From Rhodopirellula sp. P2 (GTDB lineage: Bacteria; Planctomycetota; Planctomycetia; Pirellulales; Pirellulaceae), in NCBI RefSeq assembly GCF_028768465.1, contig NZ_CP118225.1, positions 4,879,001 to 4,943,000 of the forward strand: a stretch of DNA of 64,000 bases, written 5' to 3'. Shown here in pieces: positions 10,067-19,374 of this stretch. Position numbers and translations under genes: made by a program. The notes under the pieces were generated by a model. The model was not told the DNA's origin and made no database searches. It saw only the letters and a list, made by a program, of their open reading frames with translations. Position 1 is the first letter of the stretch. Each line of letters opens with the position of its first letter.

Positions 10067-10143
10067 GGTGGATGGCACCATATGGAGGACGAAGGTGGAT
10101 GGCACCATATGGTGGTCAAGGTGGATGGCACCATATGGAGGAC
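10067..10143. repeat. Three tandem GGTGGATGGCACC units upstream of the RAYT gene
   Basis: Three near-identical units of 26-27 bases start at 10067, 10094 and 10120, each reading GGTGGATGGCACCATATGG plus a short variable tail. They are the inverse of the heads of the repeat units at 8043-8936, so the RAYT gene is bracketed by opposed copies of its repeat. Confidence 0.85.
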
Positions 10144-10145
10144 GC

Positions 10146-11378
10146 TCAGGTCGTGTACAGCGAATTGAAACGCACGTAGGCCTCGGTCAGATCGCTGGCC
10201 CAGAACGATGCCTTGCCCGGCCCGTCGCCGACCTTCAAGTCGGCCAGCACCTCGGAATTCGCCTTCATGGCCTGGCTCAATTTCGCGGCGTCGATCGAAA
10301 GTGGCGTTCCATTTTCAAATACCGTTACACCGTCCATCACGAGGCTGGTCCGCTCCGGTTGAATCTTGGGACCAGCGTAACCCGCGGCCGAAACAATCCG
10401 GCCCCAGTTCGGGTCCCCGCCCGTGATCGCGGTTTTCACCAAGGGACTGGCCGCCACCGTCTTCGCAATCACCAGGGCGTCCTTGTCGTTGGCCGCACCT
10501 GAAACACGAACCTCGAAGAAACGAGCCGCGCCTTCACCGTCCGCCACCAGCATCTTCGCCAGTTGCAAAGCGACTTGCGTGGCGGCTTCTTGCCAAACCG
10601 ACAATTCGTCCTGACTCAGCTCCTGTGCGTTGTCGGATTCCGACATTCCCGTGCAGACCAACATCACGGTGTCATTGGTGCTGGTGTGCCCGTCCACGCT
10701 GACTCGGTTGAAGGTTTCGCTTGCGATCTGTTTCAGCGAAGCCTGCGCGGCATCCGGGCCAATCGGTGCGTCAGTCATCACGACGCCCAACATGGTCGCC
10801 ATGTTCGGAGCGATCATGCCGGCACCTTTGCACATCGCTGCGATCCGGTATTCATGGCCTCGCAGCGTCACCGTTTGACTGACCGTTTTGCGAAACTGAT
10901 CGGTGGTGCAGATCGCATCGGCGGAAGCCAAAAAGTCGGCTTCCGAATCCCCCAGGTTGCCAGCCGCGATTTCGATTCCCGCTCGGACCTTCGCCATGGG
11001 CAACGGTTGTCCGATCACGCCCGTGCTCATCACCATCACGTCCGTCGCGTCGCACCCGGTCAATTCTGCGGCGAAGTCACACATCGCTTTCGCATCCTGC
11101 ATGCCTTGCTCACCAGTGCAGGCGTTGGCATTGCCACTGTTGGTCAGCACCACGCGTCCCGTCGACGTCGGCGTCTTTGATCGCGTCAGCACGACGGGCG
11201 CGGCAACGATCTGGTTCGTGGTATAGACTCCAGCCATCACGGCCGGTCGATCCGTGACAATCAACGAGACGTCTGGTTTTCCACTGGCCTTGATTCCGCC
11301 GGCCGCACCGGCAAAACGGATTCCTTGAGGAAGTGCAGGGGGCGTTGGCGGGTCGTTTTGCGCTGCGTTTTCCGTCAT
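10146..11378 (-). CDS. argJ: Arginine biosynthesis bifunctional protein ArgJ
   Basis: A 410-residue glutamate N-acetyltransferase / ornithine acetyltransferase. In arginine synthesis it moves acetyl from N-acetylornithine to glutamate, and many ArgJ proteins also use acetyl-CoA. The self-cleavage and nucleophile motif is intact: KGAGMIAPNMATMLG, with the catalytic Thr at about residue 195. TNSGNANACTG (79-89) and the C-terminal GGDPNWGRIVSAAGYAG are family signatures. The length matches the family. No other arg gene is adjacent. Confidence 0.97.
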   Translation of the reverse strand: MTENAAQNDPPTPPALPQGIRFAGAAGGIKASGKPDVSLIVTDRPAVMAGVYTTNQIVAAPVVLTRSKTPTSTGRVVLTNSGNANACTGEQGMQDAKAMCDFAAELTGCDATDVMVMSTGVIGQPLPMAKVRAGIEIAAGNLGDSEADFLASADAICTTDQFRKTVSQTVTLRGHEYRIAAMCKGAGMIAPNMATMLGVVMTDAPIGPDAAQASLKQIASETFNRVSVDGHTSTNDTVMLVCTGMSESDNAQELSQDELSVWQEAATQVALQLAKMLVADGEGAARFFEVRVSGAANDKDALVIAKTVAASPLVKTAITGGDPNWGRIVSAAGYAGPKIQPERTSLVMDGVTVFENGTPLSIDAAKLSQAMKANSEVLADLKVGDGPGKASFWASDLTEAYVRFNSLYTT

Positions 11379-11532
11379 GCTATTCCGTCGAGTTGGTTGG
11401 TGAACGGGATCTGACCCAGAGGTTGATTGACAACAATCGACAATGCGGTGCCGAATCCAATTTGGTTCCGATCCCTCGCCGAGCTCTCAGCGTCCAAGTT
11501 TCGTCCTCACAAACAGTTTCCACAAGTCGCCA

Positions 11533-12537
11533 GTGACCGCCGTTTTGAAACCGTCCGACGCCTCCCTCTCTGACCCCCACACGGGCGATTTGGTTCGCTG
11601 CGAAAATCTGACCAAGCGCTACGGTGATTTCACGGCATTGTCCGACTGCAGCCTCAAGGTGCGTCGCGGAGAAGTGTTTGGCTTGCTGGGCCCCAATGGA
11701 GCCGGAAAAACTACCCTGATTCGAACGCTGCTGGGATACTTGCACCCCACATCGGGAAGGTGCACGATCGATGGGTTGGATCCCGCAGACGATGCTGTGG
11801 CCGTTCGTCGACAGGTCGCCTATCTGCCCGGTGACGCTCGATTGCCACGGCACATGCGAGGCAAAGGGTTGCTGGAATTTTTCGCAGAAATGCATCCTTC
11901 GGGCGATCGAACGCGTTCCTTCGACGTCGCTGAGCAACTCGAACTCGATCTTTCCCGCCGCGTTGCGTTCATGTCGACTGGGATGCGTCAGAAACTCGCC
12001 CTGGCCGTCGTCTTGGGGCCCCGCACGCCGTTGTTGATCCTGGACGAGCCGACTGCGAATTTGGATCCGACGGTGAGAGCCACGGTGCTGGATTTGGTCT
12101 CATCCGAACAGAGGCTCGGACGAACCGTGATGTTCTCCTCGCACGTGCTCAGTGAAATTGAGCAAACCTGCGACCGAGTTGCTTTCCTTCGCAAAGGCCA
12201 CCTGGCCCACGAACTGGCACTGGAAGATTTGTTCCAGCGGCATCGCGTGACCGCGCGACGCACGGACGCCTCCCTGGAAGCGATTCCCATCCCATCCGAA
12301 CTCGCCAAGTGGATTGGCGGAATCACCCCAACTGACGATCGCCTGCAAATCAGCACAGCAGGTGACTTGGCCCCGGTGCTGCCATGGTTGGCGACGCTCC
12401 CAATCGAACAAGTCCGCATCGAACCATTAGGACTGCATGCCATCTACCAATCCGTGCACCTGGGCGAAACACTCCCGCAACTTCAACCGCTGGCTGCCAC
12501 GGTTCCCGGTTCGCCAACATCCGAGGGAGACCTATGA
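11533..12537 (+). CDS. ABC transporter ATP-binding protein
   Basis: The ATPase of an ABC-2 type exporter, 334 residues from the GTG at 11533. An upstream ATG at 11443 would add 30 residues of unconvincing sequence. Seen: Walker A GPNGAGKTT, a signature-like STGMRQKLALA (degenerate LSGGQ), and Walker B LLILDEPTANLDPT, with a switch His in MFSSHVLSEIE. The C-terminal 100 residues match the accessory region of CcmA/NatA-like exporters. The stop overlaps the next start (ATGA), so it is coupled to its permease. Confidence 0.9.
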   Translation: MTAVLKPSDASLSDPHTGDLVRCENLTKRYGDFTALSDCSLKVRRGEVFGLLGPNGAGKTTLIRTLLGYLHPTSGRCTIDGLDPADDAVAVRRQVAYLPGDARLPRHMRGKGLLEFFAEMHPSGDRTRSFDVAEQLELDLSRRVAFMSTGMRQKLALAVVLGPRTPLLILDEPTANLDPTVRATVLDLVSSEQRLGRTVMFSSHVLSEIEQTCDRVAFLRKGHLAHELALEDLFQRHRVTARRTDASLEAIPIPSELAKWIGGITPTDDRLQISTAGDLAPVLPWLATLPIEQVRIEPLGLHAIYQSVHLGETLPQLQPLAATVPGSPTSEGDL

Positions 12538-13520
12538 TGCATTGGCGTGACATCGGAATCGACCGGATGCTGATCCGAAAGTTCATTGGGCAATCCAGCT
12601 TGCTGTTTTCAGCCTTGGCCGTGGCCTTGTTCGCGTTTGGATGGGTGCGAGTCTGGGTGGTGAAGTTGCTGGACATGGGCCAATTCCAAACCATCCTGGA
12701 ACAGTTCCGCGACTACGAAAAGTTTGCCCCCATCGAGTTCGACGCGTTGTTCACCTATTCCGGTCGTGTGGGCATGACGTTTGACGAACCGATCGTGATT
12801 CTGTGCACCGTGATCTGGTGCATCGCTCGCGGCAGTGACGTGGTCAGCGGCGAACTTGGGCGTGGCACCTTGGAAATGCTGCTCAGCCAACCGATCAGTC
12901 GGGCTCGTTTCATGCTCTCACACGCCGTGGTCAGCATTGGTGGATTGATCGCCTTGTGCTTGGCCCTCTGGGCAGGAATGGCCGTGGGCGTGCACCTGAC
13001 AACGCTTTCCGAAACAATTCCACCGCCTTCGGTTCGCGTGCCGTTCCTGGGATTCGAACTTCCGTTGACCAATGACCCGCCCGTCGAACAGACGTTCCCG
13101 ATGAGCGACCGAGTGGACTTGAGGATCTACACCGCATCGGTGTTTCACTTGTTCGCGTTCGGATTTTTCTTGCTTGGTTTGAGCGCCTGCTTCAGCAGCC
13201 TGGATCGTTATCGCTGGCGGACGATCGGGGCGGTGATGACTGTCTATGTGATCCAGCTGATCATGTACGGACTCGGCAAAGCGGCTGAACCGCTTGCGTT
13301 CCTACAGGGAATGTCCTTCTTCAACTGTTACAAACCGCAGCAAATGACGTCGCTGATTCGCGATGGAAGTCTCTGGTCACCGTGGAGTCTCTCGGTGCCG
13401 TTGGACGGTGGTTGGCTGCCACCGCTGGGATACCCGATGCTGCTGTTGGGGCTGGGGGTGGCGTGCTACATGATCGCGTTGGTCGTCTTCACCCGCCGCG
13501 ATTTGCCCGCACCGCTTTAG
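12534..13520 (+). CDS. ABC-2 type transporter permease
   Basis: A 328-residue integral membrane protein with about six hydrophobic segments. The segment SGELGRGTLEMLLSQPISRA is the conserved cytoplasmic coupling region of ABC-2 permeases. The ATG at 12534 sits after GAGGGAGACCT and overlaps the stop of the ATPase gene; a longer in-frame opening upstream lies inside that gene. The substrate is unknown. Confidence 0.88.
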   Translation: MMHWRDIGIDRMLIRKFIGQSSLLFSALAVALFAFGWVRVWVVKLLDMGQFQTILEQFRDYEKFAPIEFDALFTYSGRVGMTFDEPIVILCTVIWCIARGSDVVSGELGRGTLEMLLSQPISRARFMLSHAVVSIGGLIALCLALWAGMAVGVHLTTLSETIPPPSVRVPFLGFELPLTNDPPVEQTFPMSDRVDLRIYTASVFHLFAFGFFLLGLSACFSSLDRYRWRTIGAVMTVYVIQLIMYGLGKAAEPLAFLQGMSFFNCYKPQQMTSLIRDGSLWSPWSLSVPLDGGWLPPLGYPMLLLGLGVACYMIALVVFTRRDLPAPL

Positions 13521-13590
13521 CCACTGCCGGGACCGTCCGGTCCGGGGATCACCAGTGCCTGGGATCGAAGTTGCGTTGCGATCGAATGGT

Positions 13591-15810
13591 TCACAACCAG
13601 TGATGATTGATCATCTCGCTGGCGACATCCGGTTTCAACGGGTGCGAGAAGTAGAACCCTTGCACGAAATGGCAACCGAGGTCCTGCAAGCATCGTAGTT
13701 GTGCTTGCGTCTCCACGCCTTCCGCGACCACGTTCAATTCCAAGCTTTTGGCCAGCGCCAGGATCGAGCGAATCAACGCTGCGTTCTTGTCCGAATCAAA
13801 CATCGAATCAACGAACGACCGATCGACTTTCAAGATGTCCAGCGGCATGCGGTGCAAATACGACAACGAGGAATACCCCGTCCCAAAGTCGTCGATTCCG
13901 ATCGTCAGCCCAATCCTTCGCAAATCATGCAGCAATTCAATTGTGCTTTCGGGGTCCTGCATCAACAGGCTTTCGGTCACTTCCAGTTTCAGGCACTCGG
14001 GCTGCAGTTGCGTTTGTTCCAAGGTTTCGGTCACGGCTTCGACGAATCCCGACGCTGACAACTGGCGGACAGAAACATTGACGCTGATCATGATCGGGCG
14101 GCCAAACTCCGCCTGCCATAGCTTGGCTTGCTGACAGGCCTTGCGAAGCACCCACTTTCCAATTTCAACGATCAGCCCGTTGGATTCTGCAATCGGAATG
14201 AACATGTTCGGGGACACGGTTCCGTGCTCGGGGTGTTCCCACCGCAGCAAGGCTTCAAAACCTGCCGTCGTTCCGTCGCAGAGCTGAACCATGGGTTGGT
14301 ACAACAATGTCAGTTCATCTCGGTCGAGTGCATGCCGCAGTTGTGACCCGAGTTCCAACCGCAGCATGTTCTCCGCCAACATGTCATCGTTGAAGATCGC
14401 ATACGGCAACTCCGACTGGTTCTTCGCGAAGTACATGGCCGTGTCGGCGCGGACCAATAATTCTTCCGCGGTCGCCTGAGGTTTGCCGGATTCCGGATCA
14501 AATTCCGAAACCGCGATCCCCATGCTGGCCTGAGTCAAAATTTCACGATCGCCCACCGGAAACGGGGAACGCATTTTCTCGTGCAAACGCATCGCTACCG
14601 CGACGGCTTCATCGACGTGGCGGATATTCTCCAGCAACACTGCGAATTCGTCCCCGCCCATTCGAGCGATGATGGCATCGGACTTTCGCAGGGAGGTGTC
14701 CAACCGCGACGCGATGCTGACCAGAAAATCATCGCCGGCGTCATGGCCAAAGTGATCGTTGACCAGTTTGAAATCATCCACGTCCATGAAGATGACCGCA
14801 AATCGGTTTTGCGGGTTGCGGGACTGATGATCGACCGAACGTTGCACGCGATCATTGAACAGCATGCGATTGGGAAGTCCCGTCAGTGCATCGGCGACCT
14901 TGCCTTCCGTGATGTCTGTCAACGAGCCCGCGATCCGGTACGCAGATCCGTGGGAATCTTTGACCGCCAACCCTCGGCACAGCATCCAGCGATAGGTTTG
15001 TTTCCCATCCTGCATGCGGAGTTCGGTTTCGAAGTGGTCCGTTTCTCCGCAGAGATGGGCCTCGAGATCCAACTGCACTCGGCGTCGGTCTTCATGGTGA
15101 ATCAAGTCCATCCATTCCGAACCGTGCGGGGTCCAGCTCGCACCATCCAGGCCAACCATGCATCGCCAACGTGGCGACAAATACAGTTCGCCGGTGACGA
15201 GGTTCCAGTCCCACATCCCATCGTTGGTCCCGCGTGCTGTCAGCGCATATCGTTCTTCACTTTGCTGCAACCGCTGCAAGGCCGACTTCAGTTGCAACTG
15301 CGTGGCAATGCGTGCGAGCGTGGCGGCGGGATCCAGAGGCTTGCAAACATGGTCATTGGCACCACTGTCAAACGCCCGAAGAACTTCGTCGGGATCACTT
15401 GCCGAGGTCACCATCACGATGGGCAACTGCGACAAATCCATCATCTGGCGAAGCAAACGCGTCGTCCGAAACCCATCCAGGTCTGGCAAATCGACATCCA
15501 TCAACACCAAATCAACGTGCTGTTGCTGAATCGTCAAAATGGCTTCGCGCCCGCTCGCTGCCGCCAGAACCTTGTACCGACGGTACTGCAACATCTGGAT
15601 CAGGGTTTCCCGTGTCGACTCATCACCTTCCACCACCAAAATGGTTTGTGTGTCCGAGTGGATCGCGACCGGGACAGCGCCCACATTTCCAGTCGCGGGA
15701 TCGGCCGCCACCAACGATGCATCGCTTGGCGAAACAGCGGTGAACGCCAGACTCTCGGCAGCATCCAACTGTTGCAACACACTCATTGGATCCGATTGGA
15801 ACGTGCTCAT
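13591..15810 (-). CDS. REC-PAS-GGDEF-EAL cyclic-di-GMP signalling protein
   Basis: A 739-residue response regulator. Receiver domain at about 55-170 with phospho-acceptor Asp105 (LVLMDVDLPD) and Lys158; PAS_3-type domain at about 190-305; GGDEF domain at about 305-470 with an intact GGDEF at 385-389; EAL domain at about 490-735 with FEALLRWEHPEHG and DDFGTGYSSLSYL. Both cyclase and phosphodiesterase motifs are intact, so it may do either; an RxxD (RKSD) lies upstream of GGDEF, one residue further away than the usual inhibitory site. It overlaps the preceding gene by four bases (ATGA), so its receiver is probably served by that gene's HPt domain. Confidence 0.93.
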   Translation of the reverse strand: MSTFQSDPMSVLQQLDAAESLAFTAVSPSDASLVAADPATGNVGAVPVAIHSDTQTILVVEGDESTRETLIQMLQYRRYKVLAAASGREAILTIQQQHVDLVLMDVDLPDLDGFRTTRLLRQMMDLSQLPIVMVTSASDPDEVLRAFDSGANDHVCKPLDPAATLARIATQLQLKSALQRLQQSEERYALTARGTNDGMWDWNLVTGELYLSPRWRCMVGLDGASWTPHGSEWMDLIHHEDRRRVQLDLEAHLCGETDHFETELRMQDGKQTYRWMLCRGLAVKDSHGSAYRIAGSLTDITEGKVADALTGLPNRMLFNDRVQRSVDHQSRNPQNRFAVIFMDVDDFKLVNDHFGHDAGDDFLVSIASRLDTSLRKSDAIIARMGGDEFAVLLENIRHVDEAVAVAMRLHEKMRSPFPVGDREILTQASMGIAVSEFDPESGKPQATAEELLVRADTAMYFAKNQSELPYAIFNDDMLAENMLRLELGSQLRHALDRDELTLLYQPMVQLCDGTTAGFEALLRWEHPEHGTVSPNMFIPIAESNGLIVEIGKWVLRKACQQAKLWQAEFGRPIMISVNVSVRQLSASGFVEAVTETLEQTQLQPECLKLEVTESLLMQDPESTIELLHDLRRIGLTIGIDDFGTGYSSLSYLHRMPLDILKVDRSFVDSMFDSDKNAALIRSILALAKSLELNVVAEGVETQAQLRCLQDLGCHFVQGFYFSHPLKPDVASEMINHHWL

Positions 15811-17846
15811 GACGTTTCCTCCAACAGCGACTGCATCAATTCAATCGTCTGAGTGACGCGATCTGCCAACGCGTCCACGCAAGCGTTCACACGCCGGCTG
15901 TCTCTCGAGATTGCATGTGCCTTCAGTTCCGTCGTCAACTCCGCCACGGCCGTCAAGGAATGATCTTTGGCAGCTCCTGACATTTGATGCGCCAACCGTT
16001 GGACGGAATCCAAATCCCCACGTTGAACAGCTGAATGGATCTCGTCGATGCGTTTCGGCATCGAGGCACACATCACCTCCATCACCACCGCAGACAAAGC
16101 AGGATCACCGCCACATTCGTCCTGCAACGCATCCAGACCGAGAAGCATCGACGCCTCCAGCAACTCCGTGTTGGAAGATGACGTGCCCCCGCCATCGTCG
16201 TCCGCGTTTGCGGTGACCAGTCGTTCGATTGGGAAGACCGACCGTTCTTCCTTCACCACAATGTCGTGCAGTGGCAGCGAGTGGCACTGTTCACAACTGT
16301 TGCTGGAACTTGGGGCGTCGGAATGGATCGCGCCAATCATGGCGGTGCGAAGACAACCTTGGCGAATGGGTTCAGAAACCGTCCACACCCAATCTGGCGT
16401 TCGCAGTCGTTGTTGGAAACTGGATTGGCATTTTGTTCCGCGTGATTGAATCCGAATGTTGGCAGAAGTGGCCAGCAGCTCCATCGTTTCCTTCGAAAGC
16501 GATTGCCGTGTCGCAAAGATGGCCTCATCGATCAAAATCGCGTCGAACTTCTGCCCCATTTTCTCATTGATTCGAATCCGCTGCAGCGCAACATCCAGTT
16601 CATCACAGTTGGAGGACGCGATCTTCCAACCCGCTAAAATCTCAGTCAGTGCATCCCGGGTCGCGGTGTGAGCTGTCACGATCAACACGCGAGTGTGTTC
16701 ACCAAGAACAGTCTCGGGGTGTTGGTCAGACTGCAGGTCCGTGTCTTCCACCAGGGTGGTCTCAAAGGAAACCTCCAAGCAGCCGGACGGCAAAAATCGC
16801 GGCGTCAAACCGCTGTGTAAACGTTGGGCGTAGCGAGAGGCGATTTTCCACTCGGAGGGAAAATGCTCTGGGTCAAACTGTTCTGCCGCAGTCTCTTCTG
16901 GCGTCCAAGGATGCCCAGCCATCCGGATCGCGAAGACTGCCCGACTGTTGCTCTTTGCCACCACAATTTTGACGTCACCCCAGTCGGTGTGGGAGGCAGC
17001 GTGATGCAACAGGTTTGCCAAAACACAGTGGATGGTTTGCAAATTGCCTCGTACAACCGTGGGCAAACCGTGATCGATTTGGACCGTGATTCGCCGCCCT
17101 GCACGGTGAATTTCGGGGGCAACCGATTCCGCCAGGTCTTCCACCAATTCACAGAGCCGAAACCCTTGTCGACGTTCTCTGACGGCCTGCTTGCCAGGAT
17201 CGACCACGTCGTCAGCATCCAAGGTCGAATCCGATTCCGACTCCAAGTCCACCAGGTGCTCGATCGTGTCACACAGAGCGTTGGTCATGCAGGCGGAGTC
17301 ACTCGCCCGAATCGATTCACGCACGCGTCCAAGTGACCAACGAACTTGATCGCATAATTCGATCAACTGAGCCTCTCGCGCCGCTGCGGTGGCATTGGCG
17401 GTCGCCAGCATTGCTTCGCTTTGAGAGTGACTGGCCGTCACATCGTGCACCGTTCCCAACCACTGTTCCAAATGCCCCGTGCCATTACGAACCGGAATCA
17501 GCGTTTCCACAAACCAACGCGTCTGCCCCGCCACGCGGACCTTGGATTGGCACTGGGTGATTGGGAGATTGCGATCAAAGTACTCGCGAAACATGCGACC
17601 GTTGCGACTCGAGGGCGAATGCCACGGAACAACCTGACGCGGTGACTTTGTCGAATCATCGCCCTTTGCCTGCAGATCGTTGATCGATTCGATTGCCAGG
17701 ATCCGAAGCAACGTCTCATTGGCTTCGATCATTCGCCCCATTTCATTGAGACGATAGTACCCAAGCGCACTCGGAGGTGCCGTGGGAACGTCAATTCGAT
17801 CGGACGAGGGCATGAGAAGAATCGAGCGGGGCAGCAGGGAGCGCAA
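15807..17846 (-). CDS. Degenerate hybrid sensor kinase with HPt domain
   Basis: A 679-residue protein. A PAS-like domain lies at about 25-150. A helical region (about 155-190) sits where the phosphorylated His should be, but no H-box His is visible. An ATPase-like region follows with NLLHHAASHT in place of the usual N-box. A receiver-like domain (about 390-510) keeps an Asp (AILIDEAIF) but lacks the acidic pair. A C-terminal HPt domain has an intact phospho-His, His620 in RLAHQMSGAAKDHS. The protein therefore looks like a pseudokinase scaffold whose working part is the HPt. Its stop overlaps the start of the GGDEF-EAL gene, so the pair is made together. Confidence 0.75.
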   Translation of the reverse strand: MRSLLPRSILLMPSSDRIDVPTAPPSALGYYRLNEMGRMIEANETLLRILAIESINDLQAKGDDSTKSPRQVVPWHSPSSRNGRMFREYFDRNLPITQCQSKVRVAGQTRWFVETLIPVRNGTGHLEQWLGTVHDVTASHSQSEAMLATANATAAAREAQLIELCDQVRWSLGRVRESIRASDSACMTNALCDTIEHLVDLESESDSTLDADDVVDPGKQAVRERRQGFRLCELVEDLAESVAPEIHRAGRRITVQIDHGLPTVVRGNLQTIHCVLANLLHHAASHTDWGDVKIVVAKSNSRAVFAIRMAGHPWTPEETAAEQFDPEHFPSEWKIASRYAQRLHSGLTPRFLPSGCLEVSFETTLVEDTDLQSDQHPETVLGEHTRVLIVTAHTATRDALTEILAGWKIASSNCDELDVALQRIRINEKMGQKFDAILIDEAIFATRQSLSKETMELLATSANIRIQSRGTKCQSSFQQRLRTPDWVWTVSEPIRQGCLRTAMIGAIHSDAPSSSNSCEQCHSLPLHDIVVKEERSVFPIERLVTANADDDGGGTSSSNTELLEASMLLGLDALQDECGGDPALSAVVMEVMCASMPKRIDEIHSAVQRGDLDSVQRLAHQMSGAAKDHSLTAVAELTTELKAHAISRDSRRVNACVDALADRVTQTIELMQSLLEETS

Positions 17847-18181
17847 TCCGAATTCGGACGATCAAGGGGCGGATCGCCAAACTCAAACTGCTATTGGGGC
17901 ACGCTACAAACATGCCAGCCAATTGCGGGGGGCACGCTGACCGCATCCCTCAAAATGAAGACAGAATGTTTCTCCAGCCCAAGCAACCGCTCCCATCCGA
18001 ACAACCGGAAGAGTTTGCCGATACCGAAGCGTTGAGCTCGATCCAACGTATCCTGCCACCGGGTGCCCGCTCTCGCCCCTGATCAACCTGTCCCCGTCGC
18101 CGGGATGGTTCGCTGATCAATCTGCACGCCGACAAAGCACGCTCAAGCAACTTGATCCTTGGAGTGTCTGGTGATCGGCGT
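17847..18181. other. Intergenic region
   Basis: Between the upstream end of the sensor gene and the downstream end of the PP2C gene, both on minus. It should hold the promoter of the signalling pair. Small open frames on either strand show no start signal or protein character. Confidence 0.5.
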
Positions 18182-19177
18182 TCAGCGTTCGTCCGGCAGC
18201 GTGTCTTCATTCGCGAAGGTTTGAAGTTCTTCGAGGCTCATCGATTCGTCCGAATCGGGCTGCAGATCACTCTCGTCATCCAAACGGACCAAGGGAACCG
18301 AACGAGGCGGGTCGTCTTGGCTGGTTGATGCCTCGGTTGCCCGAGGGCGACTGACCACCACGGTGATGTTGTCGACTCCACCGGCCCCGTTTGCCAACGA
18401 GATCAGATGATCAGTCATGGCCTCCATGTCATCCCCGTACTGGTTGACGACGGACAACAACGCGGCTTCGTCGATGTAACGGGTCAACCCGTCACTGCAC
18501 AGAATCACGGTGTCATTCTCTTCCAACTGGACGCGATGGACCTCGGCGATCAGGTCGTTGCGTCCGTGTCCCCCCAGAACATTCCAGAGCACATTGGACC
18601 AACGACTTCCAGCCTCATCTTCCGGTTTCATCCCCCCGGCATCGACCAACTGTTTGGCCAGCGTGTGATCGGTCGTCAGCTGTTTGCACTTGCCATTGCG
18701 AATCAAGTAACAACGGCTGTCCCCCGCATGCACGACATACATTCGCGGCCAGACGATGTAGGACAACGTCAACGTCGTCCCCATCCCGCGATGCTCAGCA
18801 GTGCCTTTGGATTCAGACAACAGCTTGGTATGAGTCTGCTGCAGCAATGCCTTCAATGATTCGATGAACGCTTCATCGTGATCTTCATCCAAATGAAGAA
18901 ACCAGTGGACATTGTTCAACAACTGAGCGATCAAATGATCGATGGCCAAGTTGCTGGCTCGACGTCCCGCCGCGTGGCCTCCCATTCCATCCGCGACCAC
19001 CAACAACTGCCCGCTGCGTCCACCAAACAGCATCGACTCTTTGTCCAGCGGCAAGCTGGTGGAATGGATCTGCATCGACTTCCGCAGCTCAGCAATCAGG
19101 AACTGATCTTGATTGTCATCCCGATGCTGCCCAACGTCCGTCCGACCGGCAGCGTGAATCTGTGCTTCTTTGTTCAC
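18182..19177 (-). CDS. PP2C-family protein serine/threonine phosphatase
   Basis: A 331-residue Stp1/PrpC-like phosphatase. Seen in order: D-V-G-x-x-R-x-x-N-Q-D (DVGQHRDDNQDQF), the metal-binding DGMGGHAAG, GDSRCYLI, SDGLTRYID and GVDNITVVV. These give the metal-coordinating Asp set of PP2C enzymes. The last 60 residues are an acidic tail outside the domain. It probably opposes Hanks-type kinases, which planctomycetes carry in numbers; none is adjacent. Cytoplasmic, no signal peptide. Confidence 0.93.
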   Translation of the reverse strand: MNKEAQIHAAGRTDVGQHRDDNQDQFLIAELRKSMQIHSTSLPLDKESMLFGGRSGQLLVVADGMGGHAAGRRASNLAIDHLIAQLLNNVHWFLHLDEDHDEAFIESLKALLQQTHTKLLSESKGTAEHRGMGTTLTLSYIVWPRMYVVHAGDSRCYLIRNGKCKQLTTDHTLAKQLVDAGGMKPEDEAGSRWSNVLWNVLGGHGRNDLIAEVHRVQLEENDTVILCSDGLTRYIDEAALLSVVNQYGDDMEAMTDHLISLANGAGGVDNITVVVSRPRATEASTSQDDPPRSVPLVRLDDESDLQPDSDESMSLEELQTFANEDTLPDER

Positions 19178-19374
19178 TGGATCTCAGGGACTCGAATTCG
19201 AATCGAAGTTCTCAACCGCACCCTTGTGCACCATCCCGCACCAATTGATGACCACTCGGATCAACGTGTTCATTGATCCGAGCCCTCCAGTCATTGTCAG
19301 GCAGGGGCTGGCCTGCGAAAACGGACAACGTCTCGCGTTCCTCGCATTGTAACGTTCCCCCGTCCTGGTGGTTT

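Noticed and set aside
13527-13547. GGACC-GTCC-GGTCC hairpin as a terminator between the ABC permease and the GGDEF-EAL gene
   Set aside because: Stem of only five pairs and no T-run.
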